Part shown: positions 22,369 through 29,907 of the stretch, piece by piece
Layout of the letters: each line of letters starts with the position of its first letter
Numbering within the stretch: the stretch's first letter is position 1
Assembly (NCBI GenBank): GCA_030681525.1
Contig: JAUXSD010000181.1
Span: 1 to 35,372 of the forward strand
Length of the DNA: 35,372 nucleotides
Source of the DNA: Solirubrobacteraceae bacterium
Lineage (GTDB): Bacteria; Actinomycetota; Thermoleophilia; Solirubrobacterales; Solirubrobacteraceae
Direction of reading: 5' to 3'
Position numbers and translations under genes: made by a program
The notes under the pieces: model-generated
Told to the model about the DNA's origin: nothing
What the model saw: the letters and a program-made list of their open reading frames with translations, nothing else
Database searches by the model: none

Positions 22369-25122
22369 TCAGCGCGCGACCGCGTGCCCGCCGCTCGGCG
22401 GCACGGGCAGCGTCAGTGCCTGCGCGATCTGCCCGCGGGCGGCGATGCCGAGCTTCGGGAAGATCCGGTACAGGTGTGACCCGACCGTGCGGTGCGACAG
22501 GTACAGCCGCTGGCCGATCTCGCGATTGGACAGGCCGTCGGCGGCCAGCTGCGCGATCTGCAGCTCCTGTGGGGTGAGCCGGTCACGCGCGTCGGGCGTT
22601 CGGTGCAGGCTCGACTCGCCCGAGGCCCGCAGCTCGCGACGAGCGCATTCCGCGAGGCCGTCGAACGCCAGCGCGTCCGCGGTCTCGCGGGCCGCGCGCA
22701 GGGGCGCGCGGGACTCCGCCACGCGCCGCTGGCGGCGCAGCCAGCGTCCGTAGGCGAGGAGCATCCGGGTGCGGTAGCAGGGCCAGCCTCGCAGGCCGTG
22801 CTCGAGCGCCGCCTGGTAGAGCTCCTCGGCATCCTCGTCCGCCGCCAGCAGCGGCCGCGAGTACGCGAGCATCGCGCACAGCAGCGGGCCCGAGGTGCCT
22901 TCCTCCAGCGCTTCCAACTCGCCCAGGCGACGCAGCGCCTCGTCCGTCCGACCGACGTTGGCGGCCGACTCGATCAGGTCCGAGAGCGCCCAGGAGCCGA
23001 CGAACGGGTGGTACGCGATGTCGGTCGGATCGACGATCCGGCGCAGTTGGTCGTATCCGTCGGCATAGAGCTGGTGGGCGACTGCGCCGCGCCCGCGGGC
23101 AAACTGGACGAGGGCGAGCATGGTGTGGGCGCCGATCGGCATGAGCTCGGCCTCGGCCTGACCGGCCAGCCGGTCGAGCGTTTCGAAGTCCCCGCGCTCG
23201 CCGGCCACCGTCGCTCCGACGAGGTCGGCCGCCACGGCCCATCTCCCCTGACCGGTCTCGCGCGCGAGCTTGGCGGCCTCGTCAGCTGCGGCAAGCGCGA
23301 GCGTCGGCCTGGCGACATGCAGCGCCGCCCACGCCTGCGACACGAGCGCCTGAGCCAGCAGCCCGAGGCGACCCTGGACGCGCAAGCCGTCGATCGCGTG
23401 GCCGAGGAACCCGACCGCGGCATCGAAGGCCCATACCGTTGTCGCCGCGGTGCCGACGAGATGCATTGCCACCGGATCGCTCGTCGCGGCCGGCGGCAGC
23501 AGGGCGATCTGGTCGTTGATCCGAGCGCCGTGCTTCACCGGGTCCACGCAGGCGAGCACGGCGATGCGTGCGGGGTGATCCTCGGGCAGACCGAGCCGGT
23601 GCGCCGCCCCGGTGACGACATCCCGCGTCTCCTGCGTCGGGTTGCCCCACCAGCAGCTGCGGCCGACGGCCAGGAGCGCTCCCACCGCGCGGTCGGGCTC
23701 GTCCGCGTCGACCATCTGGCTGGCGATGGCCGCAAACGACGCGACCCGGCCGGGTCCGGACCAGCTGTCCTCGTCGGCCGCCTCGAGGAGTAGCGCCAGG
23801 CGCGCGCGCTCCGGCTCGCGCAGCGCCAGCGGGCGCGCCTGGTCGAGCAGCTTGACCGCGAGATCGCTGCGGCCCAGCTCAAACGCCATCTCGGCCGCCC
23901 GCAGCAGCAGCGCGCCCCGCGCGGAAGGTTCCGGCGTGAGCTGCGCGGCACGCTCGAGCGACGCCGCGGCAAGGGTCGTCGCCCCGCGCTGCAGTGCGCG
24001 CGCGGCGGCGGCCTCGAGCTGTGACGCAACCGAGGCGTCGGGGCCCGAGCAGGCGGCGGCCCGGTGCCAGACGCTGCGGTCGGGGTCCGCCGCGTGGGCC
24101 TCGGCGAGCGCCACGTGGGCGGCGTGCCGCGCGGCGGTCGGCGCCTCGTGGTAGACGGCGGCGCGTACGAGGGGGTGACGAAATTGCACGCCGGCGTGGG
24201 TGACCGTCACAAGCCCCGCGGCCTCCGCGGCGCCCAACTCGTCCGTCGACACCGGACGGCCCCCGTAGAGCGAGGCGGCCGTGAGGATCTCCTGCAGGCT
24301 GCGCGCCTCGCCGAGCGCCGCCACGAGCAGGACCGAGCGAGTGGCGGCGGGCAGCTCGGTCACCCGATCGGAGAAGGCTCGCTCGAGGGCGTCCGTGATC
24401 GGCAGCGGCGTGAGGGCCGACGCCGCGAGCTGTCCCGACGAGAGTGCGCGCGGCAGCTCGAGGAGCGCGAGCGGGTTGCCCCCGGCGACGTCCAGCACGC
24501 GCCTGCGCAGCTCGGGCGTGAGCTCGGGGGCGTGGGCGTCCAGCAGCCGCGCGGACTCGGGCCCGGCGAGCGTCGTGAGCGAGAGCTCGGGCAGACGCGC
24601 CTCGTCCAGCCGGCTCGGATGGCCGTCGCGCAGCGCGAAGAGCAGCGCGATCGGCTCGAGGTCGACGCGGCGCGCCACGAAGGCCAGCACCTCGCAGGTG
24701 TCGGGATCGAGCCAGTGGGCGTCCTCGACGGCCAGCAGCAGAGGCGCGTCGGCCGCCGCCTCGGCGAGCAGGTCAAGCGCCGCCAGCGCGATGAGGAAGA
24801 GATCGGGGCCGCTCGCGCCCCCCGCTCCGAACGCGGACGCCAGCGCCGCCGCCTGCGGCGCCGGAAGATCGGCGATGCCGGCGCTGTACGGCCGCAGGAG
24901 CCGGTGCAGACCCGCGAACGCCATCTGCCTCTCCGACGGCGCGCCGGCCGTCTTGAGGATCGTGATCCCAAGTTCGCGCGCGCGCCGTTCGGCCTCCTCG
25001 AGCAAGGCGGACTTCCCGATGCCCGCCTCGCCGCGAAGCAGCATCGCGCCGCCGCCCTCGTCGAGGTGACCCAGCAGCCCGTCTATGACTGCGAGCTCGC
25101 GCTCACGGCCCGTCAGCGCCAT
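22369..25122 (-). CDS. LuxR family regulator with N-terminal AAA ATPase (LAL type)
   Basis: 917-residue large ATP-binding LuxR regulator. Seen: Walker A GEAGIGKS (31-38), Walker B LLLAVEDAHWLDPDT, a long alpha-helical TPR-like middle region (about 350-830, Ala/Leu-rich repeats), and a C-terminal LuxR HTH with LTPQELQIAQLAADGLSNREIGQRLYLSHRTVGSHLYRIFPKL. Such proteins couple ATP binding and an unknown ligand to transcription activation. The ATG at 25122 has TAGGCT (minus, 25132-25137) nine bases upstream. Divergent from an alpha/beta hydrolase with a perfect palindrome between them, so that hydrolase is a likely target (inference). Confidence 0.92.
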   Translation of the reverse strand: MALTGRERELAVIDGLLGHLDEGGGAMLLRGEAGIGKSALLEEAERRARELGITILKTAGAPSERQMAFAGLHRLLRPYSAGIADLPAPQAAALASAFGAGGASGPDLFLIALAALDLLAEAAADAPLLLAVEDAHWLDPDTCEVLAFVARRVDLEPIALLFALRDGHPSRLDEARLPELSLTTLAGPESARLLDAHAPELTPELRRRVLDVAGGNPLALLELPRALSSGQLAASALTPLPITDALERAFSDRVTELPAATRSVLLVAALGEARSLQEILTAASLYGGRPVSTDELGAAEAAGLVTVTHAGVQFRHPLVRAAVYHEAPTAARHAAHVALAEAHAADPDRSVWHRAAACSGPDASVASQLEAAAARALQRGATTLAAASLERAAQLTPEPSARGALLLRAAEMAFELGRSDLAVKLLDQARPLALREPERARLALLLEAADEDSWSGPGRVASFAAIASQMVDADEPDRAVGALLAVGRSCWWGNPTQETRDVVTGAAHRLGLPEDHPARIAVLACVDPVKHGARINDQIALLPPAATSDPVAMHLVGTAATTVWAFDAAVGFLGHAIDGLRVQGRLGLLAQALVSQAWAALHVARPTLALAAADEAAKLARETGQGRWAVAADLVGATVAGERGDFETLDRLAGQAEAELMPIGAHTMLALVQFARGRGAVAHQLYADGYDQLRRIVDPTDIAYHPFVGSWALSDLIESAANVGRTDEALRRLGELEALEEGTSGPLLCAMLAYSRPLLAADEDAEELYQAALEHGLRGWPCYRTRMLLAYGRWLRRQRRVAESRAPLRAARETADALAFDGLAECARRELRASGESSLHRTPDARDRLTPQELQIAQLAADGLSNREIGQRLYLSHRTVGSHLYRIFPKLGIAARGQIAQALTLPVPPSGGHAVAR

Positions 25123-25181
25123 TGCTGCGGCAGCCTACCTGTGGGCGTCAGTGCGATGTGAGCGTTTTCTGGCCCTGCCGG

Positions 25182-25197
25182 AACGACTTAAGTCGTT
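25182..25197. promoter_or_regulatory. Perfect 16-bp palindrome, candidate operator
   Basis: AACGACTTAAGTCGTT, fully self-complementary, in the 182-bp gap between the LuxR/AAA gene and the hydrolase. It is A+T-rich at its centre against a G+C-rich background. The bound regulator is unknown; the flanking LuxR-type protein is the first candidate. Confidence 0.55.
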
Positions 25198-25304
25198 GCG
25201 CCGCGCACGGCGCCACATGACCGTCGTGTGACCGATGCGCCGGCCGCGCACGCGGACGTAGCGTCGCTCATCGCCTCCACCCCGCCCCGAAAGGACGGCA
25301 CGAC

Positions 25305-26126
25305 ATGAGCACCGACCGGTCGACCCCCGACACGATCGTCCTGATCCACGGCTTCTGGGTCACGCCGCGCAGCTGGGAGCACTGGGCCGCCCGCTACGAG
25401 AGCCGCGGCTACAAGGTGATCACGCCCGCCTACCCGGGGTTCGAGGTCGAGGTCGAGGCGCTCAACACGGACCCAGGCCCGGTCGAGGCCCTCACCGTGC
25501 CCGCGATCGTCGAGAAGCTCGAGACCGTGCTTCGCGAGCTGGACTCCCCGCCGATCATCATCGGCCACTCAGCCGGCGGCGCGTTCACGCAGATCCTCCT
25601 CGACCATGGGTTCGGCGCTGCCGGGGTGGCGATCAACTCGGCGCCGACCGAGGGCGTCAGGGTCGTCCCCTTCGCCCAGGCCAAGGCAACCTTCAGGGCG
25701 ATCGGGAACCCTGCCAACCACCACCGAGCCTTCGCCTACACGTTCGCCGGCTGGCAGTACGCCTTCACGAACGGCTTCCCGGAGGAGCGGGCCCGTGAGC
25801 TGTACGACCGCTACCACGTCCCGGCGTCCGGTCAGATCCTGTGGGACAGCGTCACGGCCAACTTCAAGCGGGGCATGCACGACACGGCGGTCGACTACCA
25901 CAACGACGCCCGCGCACCGCTGCTGTTCATCTCCGGCAGCGAGGACCATCTGATGCCGCCCGCCATCCAGCGGTCCAACGCCAAGCACTACAAGTCCGAC
26001 ACGCTCACCGAGGTCAAGGAGTTCCCGGGCCCGCACCTGCTGCCCGCCAATGACGGGTGGGAAGAGGTCGCCGACTACGCGCTGTCGTGGGCGGTCGAAC
26101 ACGCTGCCCAGCCGAGCGTCGCGTGA
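25305..26126 (+). CDS. Alpha/beta hydrolase
   Basis: 273-residue serine hydrolase fold. Seen: IVLIHGFW (oxyanion-hole HG, about 13-18), the nucleophile elbow GHSAGG (about 88-93), the acid in SGSEDHLMPP and the catalytic His in FPGPHLLP, so the triad is complete. Shine-Dalgarno-like AAAGGA about ten bases before the ATG at 25305. Similar proteins are annotated as esterases or haloalkane-dehalogenase-like hydrolases; the substrate cannot be assigned. Transcribed away from the LuxR/AAA gene across a region with a 16-bp palindrome. Confidence 0.88.
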   Translation: MSTDRSTPDTIVLIHGFWVTPRSWEHWAARYESRGYKVITPAYPGFEVEVEALNTDPGPVEALTVPAIVEKLETVLRELDSPPIIIGHSAGGAFTQILLDHGFGAAGVAINSAPTEGVRVVPFAQAKATFRAIGNPANHHRAFAYTFAGWQYAFTNGFPEERARELYDRYHVPASGQILWDSVTANFKRGMHDTAVDYHNDARAPLLFISGSEDHLMPPAIQRSNAKHYKSDTLTEVKEFPGPHLLPANDGWEEVADYALSWAVEHAAQPSVA

Positions 26127-26134
26127 CCGCGCGC

Positions 26135-26210
26135 GGTGCGCCGCACCGGCGGCGTGGCGCACCGGTCGCCGGACCGGCGCGTGGGTCTGCCGAGCCTCGG
26201 AAGCGAGGCT
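26135..26210. terminator. Hairpin pair between convergent genes, possible terminator
   Basis: Two perfect dyads in a 137-bp convergent gap: GGTGCGCC (26135-26142) with GGCGCACC (26156-26163), and AGCCTCG (26193-26199) with CGAGGCT (26204-26210) around a GAAG loop. No T-run follows either, so intrinsic termination is uncertain. Confidence 0.35.
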
Positions 26211-26263
26211 GTGACGAGGACCGCTGACGCGGCGTGCCGACCCGTGCCCGCCGCCGCTCGCCG

Positions 26264-27631
26264 CTAGCCGGTCAACCGCGTCACGCGCACGGGCGGTGCG
26301 TTCGGGGCGACCGCCGGTGCCGGACCGCCGGCGACGATCGCGCGGCCGTCGGGAGCGATCGCACCGGCAGCGGTCCCGCTGGCGTCGACGCCGACCAGCA
26401 CGAGCCGCGGCGCGTCGAACGTCGCCGACCCCCTGCGGTGGATGACCGCGGCGACGCCCGGCAGCGCGGCGCCCGGGCGCGTGGCCCAGATCACGAGCGC
26501 GTCTCCGCGCGGGTTGCCGGACACGTCCATGAGCTGGGCGTCGGCGCCGGCCGGCGAGATCGTCTCGATGCCGGCGACGCCGCGGCGCGCCAGCGCGCCG
26601 CGCACGACGAAGCGCCCGTCGACGAAGCTGGTCCACGCCAGCGTCGTGACACCGCCGGAGCCGAGGATCGCGCGCAGCCGCGGGCCCCGGATTGCGCGCG
26701 GCGGGGTCGCGGAGTCGAGCACGGCGCGCGAGCCGATCGTGCCGCGCGAGTCGACCGTGGACCGCGACACCGTCAGCGGGCCGCCGCGGGGGTACTGGCT
26801 GAACCATGCGACCGCACCCGCACGCCCGCGTGACAGCGTCACGGCGATCGTCGGGACCGGCAGCGTCGGCCCGGCGACCCTCGATTTCGTCAGCGTCCCG
26901 CTCGCGCGCCGGGTACGCGTACGGACCTCGTTGCCGCGACCGTTCGCGCGGGGCTGGGCCCAGGCGACGATCGCGTCGCCGCCCGCGTTGACGGCGACTG
27001 CGGCCGCGGGACGACCCGTGCGCTTGGCGAGCACGACGGCCTTCGTGAAGCTGCGCCCCCGGCGGCGGAAGGTCGCCAGGATCGACCGTTCTGAGCAGCT
27101 CGTGGCGAGGCAGCGCGAGAAGACGACCGCCGCGTCGCCGCGGTCGTTCACCGCGGTCGCGAGCGTGCTCGTGCCGACGACCCTGCCGGCCGGGATCCGC
27201 CGCAGCGCGCCACCGACCGGCCCGACCGCTGCGCGCAGCCGCGAGCGCACGGATTCGCCGCCGAAGGACTCCAGCGGGCTGCGCGGCCCGCCGACGGCGA
27301 GCATCGTCCCGTTCGGCGAGACCGCGACCGGTGCGCCGAGTCCGTCGCGCAGCGCGGCGGGTGCCGGGCTTGGCGTGCCGGTGCCGGGCGCCAACGACGA
27401 GATCGCCAGGGGGGTCTGCAGCGTGCGCGGCACGAGGCTGAGCGGGCCGTACATGCCGATCGTCGCCAGTCCGTCCGGACCGAAGGCGGCGAACACCGGA
27501 TAGCGACCCGCGGTGTTCGGCAGCTCCTGCGGCGCCGCCCACGCGGCGCCGGCGGGAGAGGCGGTGGCGGCCAGGGCAGCGGCGCATGATCCGATGACGA
27601 CGGCGCTGCGGGCGATAGGGCTCATGACCAT
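26264..27631 (-). CDS. Secreted protein of unknown function, beta-propeller-like repeats
   Basis: 455 residues from the ATG at 27631 (an ATG at 27625 is equally possible). Seen: a signal peptide (basic start, hydrophobic AVVIGSCAAALAATASPAGA, likely cleavage after an Ala-x-Ala), then repeated modules of about 45-60 residues with the pattern A-V-x-x-x-G-D-A-x-V-x-W/F (DRGDAAVVFSR, AGGDAIVAWAQ, RGRAGAVAWFSQ, SGGVTTLAWTS, PRGDALVIWAT), as in secreted propeller-like proteins of this class. No enzyme motif is recognised. Probably extracellular. Convergent with the hydrolase; divergent from the CAP-domain gene, which is also exported. Confidence 0.7.
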   Translation of the reverse strand: MVMSPIARSAVVIGSCAAALAATASPAGAAWAAPQELPNTAGRYPVFAAFGPDGLATIGMYGPLSLVPRTLQTPLAISSLAPGTGTPSPAPAALRDGLGAPVAVSPNGTMLAVGGPRSPLESFGGESVRSRLRAAVGPVGGALRRIPAGRVVGTSTLATAVNDRGDAAVVFSRCLATSCSERSILATFRRRGRSFTKAVVLAKRTGRPAAAVAVNAGGDAIVAWAQPRANGRGNEVRTRTRRASGTLTKSRVAGPTLPVPTIAVTLSRGRAGAVAWFSQYPRGGPLTVSRSTVDSRGTIGSRAVLDSATPPRAIRGPRLRAILGSGGVTTLAWTSFVDGRFVVRGALARRGVAGIETISPAGADAQLMDVSGNPRGDALVIWATRPGAALPGVAAVIHRRGSATFDAPRLVLVGVDASGTAAGAIAPDGRAIVAGGPAPAVAPNAPPVRVTRLTG

Positions 27632-27766
27632 GTCAACGCCGCCCCACCGCCAGGGTTGCGACGGCACGCCGGCGTGTGCGTCGGCAAGGGGCGTGCGGGC
27701 CCGCCCGCTGCGTCCAGTTGCCGAGCCCGAGGGTAAAGCTCGCGCGCCGAGCGCCCGACGGATCGG

Positions 27767-28372
27767 GTGGTGGCGCTCTCGAGACGACACGTCGTGGGCA
27801 TGGCGCTCGTCGCGATCATCATGGTCGTCGCGGCGATCGGCGGACCCCAGCGGCTGCGGGCATTCGCGCAGGGCGACGGCGGCTGCGCCGCCAGCGACCG
27901 GATCCCCATGCCCGACGCGATCGAGCGGGCGCGCACCGCGACGCTGTGCCTCATCAACCGCGAGCGCGCGGCTCACGGCCTGCCCGCGCTCGCCATGGAT
28001 GCCCGGCTCACGCAGGCGTCGCAGCTGCACTCCGACGACATGGGCCGGCGCAACTTCTACGACCACACGGATCCCGATGGGAGAGAGCCGAGCGACCGCG
28101 TCTACGCGCAGGGGCTACCGCCGTACGGCACGACCGTGGCGGAGAACATCCACTGGGGGACGGGCTATCTCGGGTCGCCGCGCGAGATCATGCGCGACTG
28201 GATGAACAGCCCCGGCCATCGCCGGAACATCCTGCGCGCCGAGGTCTCGCACGTGGGCGTGGGGATCGGCTTCGACGCGCCGCGACCGGGCCACCGCGGC
28301 CCGGCGCGCGTCTACACGACGAACTTCTTCGGCGGCGGGGACGTGCCCGCGAACGCCGCGCCAGCGGGCTGA
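27767..28372 (+). CDS. CAP (SCP/PR-1) domain extracellular protein
   Basis: 201 residues. Seen: an N-terminal signal or anchor segment (VVGMALVAIIMVVAAIGG, about 9-26), then the CAP domain: LCLINRERAAHGLPAL, LTQASQLHSDDMGRRNFYDHTDPDG (cavity His and the YDHTDP signature), VAENIHWGTGY and WMNSPGHRRNILRAEVSHVGVGIG (the second cavity His in PGHR). Cys residues near the start of the domain could form a disulfide. Exported; role unknown (the bacterial CAP family is linked to envelope and sporulation functions). A GTG at 27770 is an alternative start. Confidence 0.9.
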   Translation: MVALSRRHVVGMALVAIIMVVAAIGGPQRLRAFAQGDGGCAASDRIPMPDAIERARTATLCLINRERAAHGLPALAMDARLTQASQLHSDDMGRRNFYDHTDPDGREPSDRVYAQGLPPYGTTVAENIHWGTGYLGSPREIMRDWMNSPGHRRNILRAEVSHVGVGIGFDAPRPGHRGPARVYTTNFFGGGDVPANAAPAG

Positions 28373-28414
28373 CATCGGGACGGTGGCCTGCGCGTACGCG
28401 CGACCCACTACTGA

Positions 28415-28423
28415 TATGGACGG
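28415..28423 (+). repeat. IS inverted repeat, transposase 3' side
   Basis: TATGGACGG; its perfect complement lies at 29895-29903. Confidence 0.55.
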
Positions 28424-28696
28424 GTCGTTTGTCAAGGGCCAGCACCGGATGCCCGCGACGAGGGCGGGCATCGTGTCGGGCAAGGGGGCGGCGGGTCCGG
28501 CGGGTGCGCGACGCGCGGTCAGACTGATATGCGCGGATCCTTCTCGGCCGCAGGACCGGTTTTCGTCGTGAGAGCCCGCTGTCTAGGATCGAGCGTGGCC
28601 GCCGTGGCGGTTGCTCATAGTAGAACCGCGGATGCTCTCGCGCGTGGGTGCCGGATGGTTCCCGCCGCCCCCTTGACCGACGTGGTGCGGGTGCCC
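28424..28696 (-). ncRNA. IS110 3' non-coding end, alternative bridge-RNA region
   Basis: Long non-coding end after the transposase stop. Seen: GATGCCCGC (28448-28456) pairing with GCGGGCATC (28464-28472), and GCGGTT (28607-28612) pairing with AACCGC (28624-28629) around an 11-base loop. In IS1111-type elements the guide (bridge) RNA is reported from this side. Transcription is not shown by the sequence. Confidence 0.3.
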
Positions 28697-29785
28697 TCAG
28701 TCGGCGTTCGCGGTGGCCCAGCAGAAGCCGGCGAGCTCCCTGGCCACGGCGACCGCGACGATCGTGCGGCGCTTGCCGCGCTCGGCGTCCAGGCGGCGCC
28801 AAGTGCGGTGCAATCGCTGCTGCGCGGCCCAGGAGATCGCGATGACGTGTGCGGGCTGGCCGGCTTGGCGGCGCTTGAGCGCCTGACCCTTGGCCGGCGG
28901 TTTGCGGTAGTGCCATGCCGCTTCGACGAGGAGCCGGCGGCCGTGCCCGGAGCCGGTCTTGGTGATCGCGCCTTGCCGGCGCGTCTGGCCGGTGCTGTCC
29001 TCCGACGGAACGAGTCCGAGATAGCTCATCACGTGCCCGGCCCGCGGGAAGCGAGCCCAGTCACCGATCTCGGCGCACAGCCCGACGGCCGTCAGGGTGT
29101 CGATGCCGCGCAGGCAGCGCAGCCTGGCGATCGTGTCGGCCCATGGCGAGCCTGGGATCAGTTCGTCGATCGCGGCCTCGAGCGTGTCGCGGCGCACGAT
29201 CAGCGCGTCGATCGCGCCGAGATAGTCCAGCAGCGTGACCTGTGCGCCGCGGTCGCCGAGGTCGACGTTGGCCAGCCACGCGCGGTGCTGTGTCGTCCAC
29301 GGCGCCGCGGTCTGGTCAAAGCGCACGTCGTGGCGCAGCAGCAGCTTGCTCATGCGGTGACGGGCGCGCATCAGGTCGCCGCGGATGTCCTCGCGCGCAC
29401 GCACGAGATCGCGCAGCGCTTCCTCCCGCGTGCTCGGCACGCGAACGGGGTGCAACCCGTCGATCATCAGCAGCCGCAGCAGCCGCTCGGCGTCACGCCG
29501 GTCGGTCTTCACCCGGTCGCTGGACGGTCGCTCGATCTTGCCCGGCGCCGCGATCACGCATTCCACGCCCGCCGTGCTCAGCGCCCGCGCGAGCGCGAAC
29601 CCGGTTGGCCCCGCCTCGTACGCGACGCGTGTCGGGCCGGGCAACCCCGCGCAGAACGCGACGACCTCACTCGTCTCACCCGGCAACCGCCGCACCCGCA
29701 GCTCGCCCGTTTTGCGATCCATACTCGCCGCGAACACGCTTGCCCGGTGAACATCCAAGCCGGCCCAACTGCGAACCTGTGCCAT
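28697..29785 (-). CDS. IS110 family transposase (DEDD recombinase)
   Basis: 362 residues, full length. Seen: the RuvC-like DEDD domain with D11 (AGLDVHR), E57 (AYEAGP), D95 and D98 (KTDRRDAERL), then the C-terminal Tnp20 domain with LRCLRGIDTLTAVGLCAEIGD, YLGLVPSEDSTGQ, RRQGAITKTGSGHGRRLLVEAAW and the conserved serine region. It catalyses RNA-guided recombination between element and target in this family. The ATG at 29785 is directly preceded by one arm of a stem (29786-29795), which could hide the ribosome-binding site. No frameshift or stop is visible, so probably active. Confidence 0.93.
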   Translation of the reverse strand: MAQVRSWAGLDVHRASVFAASMDRKTGELRVRRLPGETSEVVAFCAGLPGPTRVAYEAGPTGFALARALSTAGVECVIAAPGKIERPSSDRVKTDRRDAERLLRLLMIDGLHPVRVPSTREEALRDLVRAREDIRGDLMRARHRMSKLLLRHDVRFDQTAAPWTTQHRAWLANVDLGDRGAQVTLLDYLGAIDALIVRRDTLEAAIDELIPGSPWADTIARLRCLRGIDTLTAVGLCAEIGDWARFPRAGHVMSYLGLVPSEDSTGQTRRQGAITKTGSGHGRRLLVEAAWHYRKPPAKGQALKRRQAGQPAHVIAISWAAQQRLHRTWRRLDAERGKRRTIVAVAVARELAGFCWATANAD

Positions 29786-29903
29786 GTCGGCACCCCCATG
29801 ATTGCGGTCGGCGCCCGGGCCACCCCCGGGCGCTCAACCCGCGCACGTTCATGCGCGGGTGCCGACCCTCACATCACCTCCGGACGGCCGACAGCCGTCC
29901 ATA
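29786..29903 (-). ncRNA. Structured 5' non-coding end of the IS110 element, candidate bridge RNA or translation-control hairpins
   Basis: Four dyads in 118 bases: GGACGGC (29882-29888) with GCCGTCC (29894-29900); CCCGCGCA (29838-29845) with TGCGCGGG (29852-29859); GCGCCCGGG (29811-29819) with CCCGGGCGC (29825-29833); and an enclosing GTCGGCACCC (29786-29795) with GGGTGCCGAC (29857-29866). This predicts a terminal hairpin, then a two-hairpin multiloop closed next to the transposase ATG. It could be a guide RNA or could block translation from read-through transcripts. Confidence 0.4.
29895..29903 (-). repeat. IS inverted repeat, transposase 5' side
   Basis: CCGTCCATA, perfect complement of 28415-28423. 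It ends four bases before the stop codon (29908-29910) of the neighbouring gene. Confidence 0.55.
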
Positions 29904-29907
29904 GGGT

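Larger units (their letters stand above)
28373..28696. other. Gap after the CAP gene, mostly the 3' non-coding end of the IS110 element
   Basis: No ORF worth calling. It contains the left terminal repeat of the insertion sequence (28415-28423), a 9-bp-stem hairpin (28448-28472), a repeated ACTGATATG (28410-28418 and 28523-28531) and a 6-bp-stem, 11-base-loop hairpin (28607-28629). Confidence 0.5.
28415..29903 (-). mobile_element. IS110-family insertion sequence (IS1111-like ends)
   Basis: About 1.49 kb, bounded by a perfect 9-bp inverted repeat: TATGGACGG (28415-28423) and CCGTCCATA (29895-29903). It contains one complete transposase gene on the minus strand, a 118-bp non-coding end upstream of that gene and a 282-bp non-coding end downstream. 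Short (sub)terminal repeats are typical of the IS1111 subgroup. The exact ends are inferred from the repeat; no empty-site sequence is available here. Confidence 0.65.

Noticed and set aside
22361-22374. CGCTGAGGTCAGCG dyad between prfC and the LuxR gene as a terminator
   Set aside because: It arises from two facing TGA stops with short flanks; there is no loop of useful size and no T-run.
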